This document shows positions 17,136 to 26,550 of a stretch of DNA of 64,000 nt, piece by piece (within the stretch, counting starts at the first letter, position 1; every line of letters starts with the position of its first letter). The stretch lies in contig NZ_CAJFDC010000036.1 of NCBI RefSeq assembly GCF_904067045.1, positions 1,008,001-1,072,000 on the forward strand, read 5' to 3'. Below the pieces are notes generated by a model. It was not told where the DNA came from. It saw only the letters and a program-made list of their open reading frames with translations, and made no database searches. Origin of the DNA: Pseudomonas sp. FEN (lineage in GTDB: Bacteria > Pseudomonadota > Gammaproteobacteria > Pseudomonadales > Pseudomonadaceae). Both the position numbers and the translations under genes were made by a program.

Positions 17136-19781
17136 ATGCAAGACCTCGATCCCGTCGAAACCCAGGAATGGCTGGACGCCCTGGAATCGGTTCTCGACAA
17201 AGAAGGCGAAGACCGTGCTCACTACCTGATGACCCGTATGGGCGAACTCGCGACCCGCAGCGGCTCGCAACTGCCCTACGCCATCACCACACCGTACCGC
17301 AACACGATTCCCGTCACCCACGAAGCACGCATGCCTGGCGACCTGTTCATGGAACGCCGCATTCGCTCGCTGGTGCGCTGGAACGCGATGGCCATGGTAA
17401 TGCGCACGAACTTGAAAGATTCTGACCTGGGCGGTCATATCTCCAGCTTCGCCTCCAGCGCCACCCTGTATGACATCGGCTTCAACTACTTCTTCCAGGC
17501 CCCGACCGACGAACATGGCGGCGACCTGATCTACTTCCAGGGCCACACCTCGCCAGGCGTTTACGCCCGCGCGTTCATGGAAGGTCGCATCAGCGAAGAG
17601 CAAATGAACAACTTCCGCCAGGAAGTCGACGGTCAGGGCCTGTCGTCCTACCCGCACCCTTGGCTGATGCCTGATTTCTGGCAGTTCCCGACCGTGTCCA
17701 TGGGTCTGGGCCCGATCCAGGCGATCTACCAGGCACGCTTCATGAAGTACCTGGAAGCCCGTGGCTTCATCCCGGCCGGCAAGCAAAAAGTCTGGTGCTT
17801 CCTCGGCGACGGCGAGTGCGACGAGCCGGAATCCCTCGGCGCGATCTCCCTGGCTGGCCGCGAGAAGCTGGACAACCTGATCTTCGTCATCAACTGCAAC
17901 CTGCAGCGCCTCGATGGCCCGGTTCGCGGCAACGGCAAGATCATCCAGGAACTCGAAGGCGTGTTCCGCGGCGCCCAGTGGAACGTCACCAAAGTCATCT
18001 GGGGACGTTTCTGGGACCCACTGCTGGCCAAGGACGTCGACGGCATCCTGCAACGTCGCATGGACGAAGTCATCGACGGCGAGTACCAGAACTACAAGGC
18101 CAAAGACGGCGCGTTCGTGCGTGAACACTTCTTCAACTCGCCTGAACTCAAGGCAATGGTTGCCGACCTGTCCGACGACGAGATCTGGAAACTCAACCGT
18201 GGCGGCCACGACCCGTACAAGGTCTACGCGGCGTACCACGAAGCGGTCAACCACAAGGAACAACCGACCGTCATCCTGGCCAAGACCATCAAGGGTTATG
18301 GCACCGGTGCCGGCGAAGCGAAAAACACCGCGCACAACACCAAGAAGGTCGATGTCGGGAGCCTGAAGCTGTTCCGCGACCGCTTCGACATTCCGGTCAA
18401 GGACGAGGAGCTGGAGAACCTGCCGTTCTTCAAGCCGGAAGCCAACAGCGCCGAAGCCCGTTACCTCAGCGAGCGTCGCGCCGCACTGGGCGGTTTCGTG
18501 CCACAGCGCCGCGCCCAGAGCGTCAAGGTTCCAACCCCGCCACTCGACACCCTCAAGGCGATCCTGGACGGCTCGGGCGACCGTGAAATCTCCACCACCA
18601 TGGCCTTCGTGCGGATCCTCGCGCAATTGGTCAAGGACAAGGACATCGGCCCGCGCATCGTTCCGATCATCCCGGACGAAGCCCGCACCTTCGGCATGGA
18701 AGGCATGTTCCGCCAATTGGGCATCTACTCCTCCGTCGGCCAGCTCTACGAGCCAGTCGATAAAGACCAGGTAATGTTCTACAAGGAAGACAAGAAGGGC
18801 CAGATCCTCGAGGAAGGCATCAACGAAGCGGGCGCCATGAGCTCCTTCATCGCCGCCGGTACTTCGTACTCCAGCCATAACCAGCCGATGCTGCCGTTCT
18901 ACATCTTCTACTCGATGTTCGGCTTCCAGCGGATCGGCGACCTCGCCTGGGCCGCTGGCGACAGCCGGACCCGTGGTTTCCTGATCGGCGGCACCGCCGG
19001 CCGGACCACGCTGAACGGTGAAGGCCTGCAACACGAAGACGGTCACAGCCACATCCTGGCCGGTACCATCCCGAACTGCCGCACCTTCGATCCAACCTAC
19101 GGCTATGAGCTGGCGGTGATCATCCAGGACGGCATGAAGAAGATGACCGAAGAACAACAGGACGTCTTCTACTACATCACCGTGATGAACGAGTCCTACC
19201 AGCAGCCCGCCATGCCGGCCGGTGTTGAAGAAGGCATCATCAAGGGCATGTACCTGCTCGAGGAAGACACCCGGGAAGCGGCCCACCACGTGCAACTGAT
19301 GGGCTCCGGCACCATCCTGCGCGAAGTGCGTGAAGCGGCGAAGATCCTGCGCGAGCAGTTCAACGTCGGCGCCGACGTCTGGAGCGTCACCAGCTTCAAC
19401 GAATTGCGTCGCAACGGCCTGGCCGTGGAGCGCAGCAACCGCCTGCACCCTGGCCAGAAGCCAAAGCTGAGCTACGTCGAAGAATGCCTCAACGGCCGCA
19501 AAGGTCCGGTGATCGCCTCCACCGACTACATGAAGTTGTTTGCCGAACAGATTCGCCAGTGGGTCCCGTCCAAGGAATTCAAAGTCCTGGGCACTGATGG
19601 TTTCGGCCGCAGTGACAGCCGCAAGAAGCTGCGTCACTTCTTCGAAGTCGACCGTCATTTCGTGGTGTTGGCAGCCCTGGAAGCCTTGGCTGACCGTGGT
19701 GATATCGAACCTAAAGTGGTGGCTGAAGCCATCGCCAAGTTCGGGATCAACCCGGAAAAACGCAACCCACTGGACTGCTGA
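17136..19781 (+). CDS. aceE: AceE, pyruvate dehydrogenase E1 (homodimeric type)
   Basis: Thiamine-diphosphate enzyme that decarboxylates pyruvate and acetylates the lipoyl groups of AceF; cytoplasmic PDH complex. 881 residues, the normal length for the homodimeric alpha-type E1. The ThDP fold is marked by FLGDGECDEPESLG followed about thirty residues on by INCNLQ. PITTPYRNTIP-like and HEDGHSHILAGTIPNC segments are typical. The ATG at 17136 has GGAG six bases upstream. It is co-transcribed with aceF, whose Shine-Dalgarno begins at the last base of the aceE stop codon. Probable control is by the paired palindromes upstream. Confidence 0.97.
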   Translation: MQDLDPVETQEWLDALESVLDKEGEDRAHYLMTRMGELATRSGSQLPYAITTPYRNTIPVTHEARMPGDLFMERRIRSLVRWNAMAMVMRTNLKDSDLGGHISSFASSATLYDIGFNYFFQAPTDEHGGDLIYFQGHTSPGVYARAFMEGRISEEQMNNFRQEVDGQGLSSYPHPWLMPDFWQFPTVSMGLGPIQAIYQARFMKYLEARGFIPAGKQKVWCFLGDGECDEPESLGAISLAGREKLDNLIFVINCNLQRLDGPVRGNGKIIQELEGVFRGAQWNVTKVIWGRFWDPLLAKDVDGILQRRMDEVIDGEYQNYKAKDGAFVREHFFNSPELKAMVADLSDDEIWKLNRGGHDPYKVYAAYHEAVNHKEQPTVILAKTIKGYGTGAGEAKNTAHNTKKVDVGSLKLFRDRFDIPVKDEELENLPFFKPEANSAEARYLSERRAALGGFVPQRRAQSVKVPTPPLDTLKAILDGSGDREISTTMAFVRILAQLVKDKDIGPRIVPIIPDEARTFGMEGMFRQLGIYSSVGQLYEPVDKDQVMFYKEDKKGQILEEGINEAGAMSSFIAAGTSYSSHNQPMLPFYIFYSMFGFQRIGDLAWAAGDSRTRGFLIGGTAGRTTLNGEGLQHEDGHSHILAGTIPNCRTFDPTYGYELAVIIQDGMKKMTEEQQDVFYYITVMNESYQQPAMPAGVEEGIIKGMYLLEEDTREAAHHVQLMGSGTILREVREAAKILREQFNVGADVWSVTSFNELRRNGLAVERSNRLHPGQKPKLSYVEECLNGRKGPVIASTDYMKLFAEQIRQWVPSKEFKVLGTDGFGRSDSRKKLRHFFEVDRHFVVLAALEALADRGDIEPKVVAEAIAKFGINPEKRNPLDC

Positions 19782-19792
19782 GGAGACACCCT

Positions 19793-21733
19793 GTGAGCGA
19801 ACTCATTCGCGTACCTGACATCGGCAGCGGTGAAGGTGAAGTAATCGAACTGTTTGTGAAGGTCGGTGATCGCATCGAAGCCGACCAGAGCATCCTGACG
19901 CTGGAATCGGACAAGGCGAGCATGGAAGTGCCCGCGCCGAAAGCCGGCATCGTCAAGAGCCTGAAAGTGAAATTGGGCGACCGCCTGAAAGAGGGCGACG
20001 AACTGCTGGAGCTGGAAGTCGAAGGCGCCGCCGCGGCGGCTCCCGCAGCGGCACCAGCGCCCGTGGCCCAGGCCGCCGCAGCCGTTGCCGCACCAGCTGC
20101 CGCGCCCGTCGCCGCCTCGACCCAGCAAGTGCACGTGCCGGACATCGGCTCCTCGGGCAAGGCCCAGATCATCGAGATCTCGGTCAAGGTCGGCGACAGT
20201 ATCGAAGCTGATCAATCCCTGATCACCCTCGAATCCGACAAGGCCAGCATGGAAATCCCATCGCCGGCCGCCGGCGTCGTGGAAAGCATCAACGTCAAGC
20301 TCAACGACGAAGTCGGTACTGGCGACCTGATCCTGGTCCTGAAGGTCACCGGCACCGCGTCGGCGGCGACTCCAGCTCCAGCCCAGGCCGCCGCTCCTGC
20401 CGCCGCTCCAGCGCCAGCCGCCGCACCGGCCGCGCCAGTCGCCGACAGCGTCCAGGATATCCACGTGCCGGATATCGGTTCGGCGGGCAAGGCCAAGATC
20501 ATCGAAGTCTCGGTCAAGGCCGGTGACACCGTCGAGGTCGATCAATCGCTGATCACCCTCGAATCCGACAAGGCCAGCATGGAAATCCCATCGCCGGCCG
20601 CCGGGGTGGTGGAAAGCGTTTCGATCAAGCTCGACGACGAAGTCGGTACCGGTGATCTGATCCTCAAGCTGAAGGTCAAGGGCGCCGCCGCGCCAGCCGC
20701 CGCGGCTCCAGCTCCGGCAGCAGCTCCGGCAACTCCGGCCAGAACTGAAGCGGCGCCTGCTGCCGCACCGACACAAGCGGCTGCGCCAGCCGCCGTACCG
20801 GTCAATTCGGGCGCCAAGGTTCACGCCGGCCCGGCGGTACGCCAACTGGCCCGCGAGTTCGGCGTCGAGTTGAACGCAGTCAGCCCAAGCGGTCCTCACG
20901 GTCGCATCCTCAAGGAAGACGTGCAGGCTTACGTCAAGAGCATGATGCAGAAGGCCAAGGAAGCACCGGCCGCTGCGGCCGGCGCAACCGGCGGGGCCGG
21001 CATCCCGCCGATCCCGGTGGTGGATTTCAGCCGCTTCGGTGAAATCGAAGAAGTGCCGATGACCCGCCTGATGCAGGCTGGCGCCGCCAACCTGCACCGC
21101 AGCTGGCTGAACGTGCCGCACGTGACCCAATTCGACTCGGCGGATATCACCGAGCTGGAAGCATTCCGCGTGGCCCAGAAAGCCGTGGCCGAGAAGGCCG
21201 GCGTCAAGCTGACCATCCTGCCACTGCTGCTCAAGACCTGCGCCCACCTGCTCAAGGAACTGCCGGACTTCAACAGCTCGCTGGCGCCAAGCGGCAAGGC
21301 GATCATTCGCAAGAAGTACGTCAACATCGGCTTCGCCGTCGATACCCCGGATGGCCTGCTGGTACCGGTGATCAAGAACGTCGACCAGAAGAGCCTGCTG
21401 CAACTCGCCGCAGAAGGCGCTTCCCTGGCGGAAAAAGCCCGGACCAAGAAGCTCTCCGCCGACGACATGCAGGGTGCCTGCTTCACCATCTCCAGCCTCG
21501 GCCACATTGGCGGCACCGGCTTCACGCCGATCGTCAACGCGCCGGAAGTAGCGATCCTCGGGGTTTCCAAGGCCACTATCCAGCCCGTCTGGGACGGTAA
21601 GGCCTTCCAGCCCAAGCTGATGCTGCCGCTGTCGCTGTCCTACGATCACCGCGTGATCAACGGCGCGGCCGCCGCGCGCTTCACCAAGCGCCTGAGCGAC
21701 CTGCTGGCGGATATCCGCACCATCCTGCTGTAA
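19793..21733 (+). CDS. aceF: AceF, dihydrolipoamide acetyltransferase (PDH E2) with three lipoyl domains
   Basis: Core of the pyruvate dehydrogenase complex; passes the acetyl group from lipoamide to CoA. 646 residues. Three lipoyl domains (about 1-75, 118-193, 222-297) each carry the ESDKASME lipoylation motif and are joined by long Ala/Pro linkers. A peripheral subunit-binding domain (VRQLAREFGVELNAV, about 340-375) and the catalytic domain with C-terminal YDHRVINGAAAARF follow. The start is GTG at 19793, with AGGAG seven bases upstream. Lipoyl domains 2 and 3 are identical over 56 bases of DNA. A strong intrinsic terminator follows. Confidence 0.97.
   Translation: MSELIRVPDIGSGEGEVIELFVKVGDRIEADQSILTLESDKASMEVPAPKAGIVKSLKVKLGDRLKEGDELLELEVEGAAAAAPAAAPAPVAQAAAAVAAPAAAPVAASTQQVHVPDIGSSGKAQIIEISVKVGDSIEADQSLITLESDKASMEIPSPAAGVVESINVKLNDEVGTGDLILVLKVTGTASAATPAPAQAAAPAAAPAPAAAPAAPVADSVQDIHVPDIGSAGKAKIIEVSVKAGDTVEVDQSLITLESDKASMEIPSPAAGVVESVSIKLDDEVGTGDLILKLKVKGAAAPAAAAPAPAAAPATPARTEAAPAAAPTQAAAPAAVPVNSGAKVHAGPAVRQLAREFGVELNAVSPSGPHGRILKEDVQAYVKSMMQKAKEAPAAAAGATGGAGIPPIPVVDFSRFGEIEEVPMTRLMQAGAANLHRSWLNVPHVTQFDSADITELEAFRVAQKAVAEKAGVKLTILPLLLKTCAHLLKELPDFNSSLAPSGKAIIRKKYVNIGFAVDTPDGLLVPVIKNVDQKSLLQLAAEGASLAEKARTKKLSADDMQGACFTISSLGHIGGTGFTPIVNAPEVAILGVSKATIQPVWDGKAFQPKLMLPLSLSYDHRVINGAAAARFTKRLSDLLADIRTILL
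20219..20604 (+). repeat. 56-bp perfect direct repeat within aceF lipoyl domains 2 and 3
   Basis: The bases 20219-20274 recur exactly at 20549-20604, 330 bp apart and in the same frame. They encode the SLITLESDKASMEIPSPAAG region of two successive lipoyl domains. Such identity at silent positions points to recent domain duplication or gene conversion. Confidence 0.85.
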
Positions 21734-22062
21734 CAGCAAACCCGGTCTCCTCCCTGGAGGAGATCGGGCCCGCGCATCGATTTCCGAGCGCCACGCTCGT
21801 ACCTCAACCCCGCCACTTGGCGGGGCTTTTTTTGCCTGGTTCCCGGGTGATGCCATAACCGACTCGGCCGACAGCATGACCACCGCGAAATAGACGTCTG
21901 GCAAAGCCCGCTCGCTGAAGAAATTCCCCTCTCGGCCGATACATTGAAGGCACGGAGCCACTGTTGTGCTTGTCAGCCTGACCCGCTTAATGCAACCTTG
22001 CCGAACACGCCGGAAAAACGGTCTTGACCCCGCGTGACCCGTACTTTTGAAGCGAGCTCTCA
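21734..22062. other. aceF-dipA intergenic region
   Basis: 329 bases. The first 100 hold the aceF terminator. The remainder has no plausible gene and should contain the dipA promoter, but I cannot point to a clear -35/-10 pair. Confidence 0.5.
21808..21833 (+). terminator. Intrinsic terminator of aceEF
   Basis: Seven-base stem CCCCGCC / GGCGGGG with a four-base loop, followed by one C and seven T residues (21827-21833). It lies 75 bases after the aceF stop: a textbook Rho-independent terminator. Confidence 0.93.
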
Positions 22063-24756
22063 ATGAAAAGCCAACCCGATGTCGCCAATAGATTGGCGGC
22101 CGAGGTAGTAACGCAGTTACCGGTGCCCTCGCGGCTCGGCATGCTGCGTTTCGAACGGCTGAATGAAGCGAGCTGGGCACTGCTGTTTCTCGACCCCAAT
22201 TGCGAGCGCCAGTTCGGCCTCCCGGCCATCGAACTCTGTGCCCTGGTGGGTTCGCCCTATGCCAGCCTGATGGAACCCGAAGTCCGTTACCGGCTACACG
22301 ACATCATCCAGCAACAACTGGTCGACAGCCCGCATTACCTGATCCGCTACACCCTGCACACGGTCCTCGGCCCACTGAGCCTGCTGGAGGTCGGTGAAGC
22401 CTACAAACAACACAACCGCCACCTGCTGCGTGGTTACCTGCTGGTGGTCGAGGGACTGTTCGGCCAGGAAGCGACATTACCGAGCGCCGACCTCGAAACC
22501 CAGAACAGTCGCCTGCAGATTGCCCTGGAACTGAATCAGCGCGCGCAGCAGGAACAGCTGCAACACCTGGGCCGGGTGCGAGCCCAGCAGGACCTGATCC
22601 TGCGCTTGTCGCGCCAGCGCTACAGCGCGGGCAAGTCCTTGCTCGAAGCCGCCGAACTGATCACCCGTTGCGCCTGCGACATCTACGAAGTCGAATCCGC
22701 GAGCATCTGGAACCTCGAGGGCGATCGCCTGGTGCCGATCTGTGCCTATTACCGCGATCGCCAGCAATATGTAGTGCCGGATGTCATCGACGCCAGCAGC
22801 TTCCCCCACTACCTGGAAGCCCTGCACACCAGCCGCGCCATCGATGCCCACAATGCGATCCATGACCCGCGCACCCGGGAAATGGCCGAAAGCCTGCGGC
22901 CCCGGGACACCAATGCCATGCTCGACGCCAGCATCCGCATCGACGGCCAGGTGGTCGGCGTGCTGTGCCTGGAGCAGACCGGCAAGACCCGCGCCTGGCA
23001 GTCCGACGAAATCGCCTTTGCCGGTGAACTGGCAGACCAGTTCGCCCAGGTCATCAACAACCACAACCGCCGCACCGCCACCAGCGCCCTGCACCTGTTC
23101 CAGCGCGCCGTGGAACAGAGCGCCAACGCATTCCTGCTGGTCAGCAGCGAAGGCGTGGTGGAATACGTCAACCCCAGCTTCACCGCCATCACCCAGTACA
23201 GCGCCGAGGAAGTCCACGGCCAGAAGCTCTCCGAGCTGCCAGCCCTGGAGAACCTCAGCGAATTGCTGTTCGACGCGCCCTCGAGCCTGGCCAAGAGCAA
23301 CAGCTGGCAGGGCGAGTTCAAGAGCCGACGCAAGAACCTGGAACCCTACTGGGGCCAACTGTCAATTTCCAAGGTCTATGGCGACAATCGCGAACTGACC
23401 CACTACATCGGCATCTACGAAGACATCACCCAGACCAAGCTGGCGCAACAACGCATCGAACGCCTGGCCTACACCGACAACCTGACCAACCTGGGCAACC
23501 GCCCGGCGTTCATCCGCAACCTCGACGAGCGCTTCGCCCGCGACAGCGATTCGCCCATCAGCCTGCTGCTGGTGGACATCGACAATTTCAAGCGGATCAA
23601 CGACAGTCTCGGCCACCAGACCGGCGACAAGCTGCTGATCAGCCTGGCCCGACGCCTGCGCAACAGCTTGAGCCCCAGCGGCAGCCTGGCGCGCTTTGCC
23701 AGTAACGAATTCGCGGTGCTGCTGGACGATACCGACCTGGAAACCGGGCAACAGATCGCCAGCCAGTTGCTGACGACCCTCGACAAGCCGATGTTCGTCG
23801 ACAACCAACTGATCAGTGTCACCGGCTCCGTTGGCCTGGCTTGCGCGCCGTTGCACGGCCGCGATCCGCAGACGCTGATGCGCAACGCCGGCCTGGCCCT
23901 GCACAAGGCCAAGGCCAATGGCAAACACCAGGTCCAGGTTTTCACCGAGGCACTGAACGCCGAGGCCAGCTACAAGCTGTTCGTCGAGAACAATCTGCGC
24001 CGCGCCCTGACCCAGAACGAGCTGGACGTGTTCTACCAGCCCAAGCTCTGCCTGCGTAGCGGCCGTCTACTGGGCATGGAAGCGCTGTTGCGCTGGAATC
24101 ACCCGGAACGCGGCATGATCCGCCCGGACCAGTTCATCAGCGTCGCGGAAGAAACCGGCCTGATCATCCCGATCGGCAAATGGGTCGCCCGCCAGGCCTG
24201 CCGTATGAGCAAACAACTGACCGCGCAAGGGCTGGGCAACCTGCAAGTGGCGATCAACCTGTCGCCCAAGCAGTTCTCCGACCCGGACCTGGTGGCTTCC
24301 ATCGCCAGCATCCTCAAGGAAGAACAGCTGCCGCCAAGCCTGCTGGAGCTGGAGCTGACCGAAGGCCTGCTGCTGGAAGCCACCGAAGACACCCACCAGC
24401 AACTCGACCAGCTGAAAAATCTCGGCCTGACCCTGGCCATGGACGACTTCGGCACCGGCTACTCGTCCCTGAGCTACCTGAAGAAATTCCCGATCGACAT
24501 CATCAAGATCGATCGCAGCTTCATCCATGAAATCCCGGACAACCAGGACGACATGGAAATCACCTCCGCGGTGATCGCCATGGCCCACAATCTGAAAATC
24601 AAGGTGGTGGCCGAGGGGATCGAAACCTACGAACAGCTGACCTTCCTGCGCCGCCACCGTTGCGACGTCGGCCAGGGCTACCTGTTCGACCGCCCGATCC
24701 CCGGCCTCGAACTGGTCCAGCAGCTCAAGCGCTACCCGCGCGGCCCTTTGGCCTGA
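22063..24756 (+). CDS. dipA: DipA-like c-di-GMP phosphodiesterase (GAF-PAS-GGDEF-EAL)
   Basis: Cyclic-di-GMP phosphodiesterase; in P. aeruginosa DipA (PA5017) promotes biofilm dispersal and lies next to msrA as here. 897 residues: an N-terminal PAS-like region, a GAF domain (about 180-335), a PAS domain with YVNPSFTAITQYS (about 345-450), GGDEF (about 465-620) and EAL (about 645-890). The GGDEF active site is degenerate (SNEF at 547-550), so cyclase activity is unlikely. The EAL domain keeps EALLRW (E673) and DDFGTGYSSL, so it should hydrolyse c-di-GMP. The start ATG at 22063 has a weak ribosome binding site. Confidence 0.88.
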   Translation: MKSQPDVANRLAAEVVTQLPVPSRLGMLRFERLNEASWALLFLDPNCERQFGLPAIELCALVGSPYASLMEPEVRYRLHDIIQQQLVDSPHYLIRYTLHTVLGPLSLLEVGEAYKQHNRHLLRGYLLVVEGLFGQEATLPSADLETQNSRLQIALELNQRAQQEQLQHLGRVRAQQDLILRLSRQRYSAGKSLLEAAELITRCACDIYEVESASIWNLEGDRLVPICAYYRDRQQYVVPDVIDASSFPHYLEALHTSRAIDAHNAIHDPRTREMAESLRPRDTNAMLDASIRIDGQVVGVLCLEQTGKTRAWQSDEIAFAGELADQFAQVINNHNRRTATSALHLFQRAVEQSANAFLLVSSEGVVEYVNPSFTAITQYSAEEVHGQKLSELPALENLSELLFDAPSSLAKSNSWQGEFKSRRKNLEPYWGQLSISKVYGDNRELTHYIGIYEDITQTKLAQQRIERLAYTDNLTNLGNRPAFIRNLDERFARDSDSPISLLLVDIDNFKRINDSLGHQTGDKLLISLARRLRNSLSPSGSLARFASNEFAVLLDDTDLETGQQIASQLLTTLDKPMFVDNQLISVTGSVGLACAPLHGRDPQTLMRNAGLALHKAKANGKHQVQVFTEALNAEASYKLFVENNLRRALTQNELDVFYQPKLCLRSGRLLGMEALLRWNHPERGMIRPDQFISVAEETGLIIPIGKWVARQACRMSKQLTAQGLGNLQVAINLSPKQFSDPDLVASIASILKEEQLPPSLLELELTEGLLLEATEDTHQQLDQLKNLGLTLAMDDFGTGYSSLSYLKKFPIDIIKIDRSFIHEIPDNQDDMEITSAVIAMAHNLKIKVVAEGIETYEQLTFLRRHRCDVGQGYLFDRPIPGLELVQQLKRYPRGPLA

Positions 24757-24834
24757 CAGCGCTGTAACACTCGGGCACACTGTTGGTCTATCTTCCTGTA
24801 TCGCTCATCCCAACCTGACTGAGAGGACTGTGAC

Positions 24835-25482
24835 ATGGTCTTGCGCTCGGAAATACTGGTGAACAAAAACGTGCTCCCAACCAAAGAACAAGCTCTGCCT
24901 GGCCGCGAAACCCCGATGGCCGTCCCGGAGAAACATTTCGTCAACGGCAACCCGCTGCTGGGCCCCTTCCCCGGCAATGTGGAGTTTGCGATCTTCGGCC
25001 TGGGCTGTTTCTGGGGCGCGGAACGGCGCTTCTGGCAACGCGAGGGCGTCTACAGCACCTCAGTGGGTTACGCCGGCGGCTTCACGCCGAACCCGACCTA
25101 CGAGGAAGTCTGCTCGGGCCTGACCGGCCACAGCGAAGTGGTGCTGGTGGTGTATGAACCGGAGATCGTCAGCTATGAAGAGCTGCTGGCGCTGTTCTGG
25201 GAACTGCACGATCCGACCCAGGGCATGCGCCAGGGCAACGACATCGGCAGCCAGTACCGCTCGGTGATCTATGCCACCAAGCCGCAACAGCTGGAAGCGG
25301 CGCGCAAGAGCAAGCAGGTGTTCCAGGCCGAACTGAGCAAGGCGGGCCTGGGTAGCATCACCACGGAAATCGACGAAGCGCCGACCTTCTTCTACGCCGA
25401 GGCCTATCACCAGCAGTACCTGGCGAAGAATCCCGAAGGTTATTGCGGGATTCGCGGCACGGGCGTGACCTGCCCGATCTGA
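24835..25482 (+). CDS. msrA: MsrA, peptide methionine-S-sulfoxide reductase
   Basis: Repairs oxidised methionine (S epimer) in proteins. 215 residues with the catalytic GCFWGAE motif, C58 being the nucleophile. Further family features are GYAGGFTPNPTYEEVCSGLTGH and the C-terminal YHQQYLAKNPEGYC with a resolving Cys. Single gene between dipA and the convergent rlmJ. GAGAGGA lies upstream of the ATG. Confidence 0.95.
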   Translation: MVLRSEILVNKNVLPTKEQALPGRETPMAVPEKHFVNGNPLLGPFPGNVEFAIFGLGCFWGAERRFWQREGVYSTSVGYAGGFTPNPTYEEVCSGLTGHSEVVLVVYEPEIVSYEELLALFWELHDPTQGMRQGNDIGSQYRSVIYATKPQQLEAARKSKQVFQAELSKAGLGSITTEIDEAPTFFYAEAYHQQYLAKNPEGYCGIRGTGVTCPI

Positions 25483-25507
25483 AGCTGAACAACTGCTGAT
25501 CACGAAC

Positions 25508-25543
25508 AATTGTGGCGAAGGGGCAAGCCCCCTCGCCACAATT
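25508..25543. repeat. REP-type palindrome, possible bidirectional terminator
   Basis: AATTGTGGCGAAGGGGC and its near-perfect inverted copy form a stem with a two-base loop. The core GTGGCGA-GGGGC is the second common Pseudomonas REP family, distinct from the TGTAGGAG family elsewhere in the window. It lies between the convergent msrA and rlmJ genes and may serve as terminator for both. Confidence 0.75.
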
Positions 25544-25563
25544 GACCTTGCCGCGCCTACAGA

Positions 25564-26400
25564 CTACTCGGCAATCAACCAATCCATCCGCCAATCGCCC
25601 TGGGTCTGCCCCAGTTTCTGCGCCAGCCACGGCAGCAACTCCCGCAACTCTTCCTCCAGCCCCCACGGCGGATTGGCAATCGCCAAGCCCGAACCGTTCA
25701 GGCTCGCTGGCGTGTCCAGCGGATGCACCAGCAGCTCCACCCGCAGCAACTTCGGCGCACCGCTGCCGGCCAGGTCCTGATAGAAACGCTTCAAGGCGCG
25801 CTGGTCCTTGATCGGATACCAGATCGCCGCCACCGTCTGGCGCATGCGCCCGATGGCTTCTTTCAGCGATGCCGCGCAGCGCTGCATCTCATCCAATTGT
25901 TCGAACGGCGGATCGATCAGCAGCACCGCGCGCTTTTCCGCCACCGGCAGCAACGCCCGCGCCACATGCCAACCTTCGCCCAGGTGCACCGCCACACGCC
26001 GGTCGCCCTTCATATTGTCCTTGAGCAGCTTGCCATCTTCCGGGTGTTTCTCATTGAGCAGAATGCGCTCGCGCTCACGGGTCAGGCGCCGTGCCAGCTC
26101 CGGCGAGCCGGGGTAGTAGCGCAGTTCGCCATCCGGGTTCATCTCGTGCAGCACCCGCATGTAATCGGCGGTCACGGCGGGCAGCTCCTGCTCGCCCCAC
26201 AAGCGGGCGATCCCCTCCAGGTATTCGCCGGTGCGGCTGGCCTGGTCGCCCTTGAGGTCATACAGGCCGATACCGGCATGACTATCAAGGTAGGCGAACG
26301 GCTGCTCCTTGCGCGCCATCAGCGCGATCAGGCGGGTCAGGATCAAGTGTTTCAAAACGTCGGCGTGGTTGCCGGCGTGGAAGGCGTGACGGTAGTTCAT
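25564..26400 (-). CDS. rlmJ: RlmJ, 23S rRNA (adenine2030-N6)-methyltransferase
   Basis: SAM-dependent methyltransferase that modifies A2030 of 23S rRNA. 278 residues starting MNYRHAFHAGNHADVLKH, the conserved RlmJ N-terminus. It has a DSHAGIGLYDL SAM-binding segment and the catalytic DPPFEQ motif (LLIDPPFEQL). Its location beside msrA matches P. aeruginosa PA5018-PA5019. Convergent with msrA; the REP palindrome separates them. Confidence 0.92.
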   Translation of the reverse strand: MNYRHAFHAGNHADVLKHLILTRLIALMARKEQPFAYLDSHAGIGLYDLKGDQASRTGEYLEGIARLWGEQELPAVTADYMRVLHEMNPDGELRYYPGSPELARRLTRERERILLNEKHPEDGKLLKDNMKGDRRVAVHLGEGWHVARALLPVAEKRAVLLIDPPFEQLDEMQRCAASLKEAIGRMRQTVAAIWYPIKDQRALKRFYQDLAGSGAPKLLRVELLVHPLDTPASLNGSGLAIANPPWGLEEELRELLPWLAQKLGQTQGDWRMDWLIAE

Positions 26401-26550
26401 GGCGACTCCTGCGAAGGAGGCGAAGTTTACCTTGTGCCCGGACCTACGTCAGGTCGCAGCGTACCGACGGCATCGGATACGTCCGACATACTCCCAGCCT
26501 GCGCAGTGATAGCGTGCTTTTCCCGCCGACAGGAAAGAAGGATCCGAGAC

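Noticed and set aside
17022..19658. Long minus-strand open frame of 878 codons opposite aceE
   Set aside because: It is the antisense shadow of a strongly conserved gene in high-GC DNA; it has low-complexity Val/Asp-rich content and no family resemblance.
19655..22180. Minus-strand open frame of 841 codons opposite aceF
   Set aside because: Repetitive Arg/Gly/Ser composition mirrors the Ala/Pro linkers of AceF.
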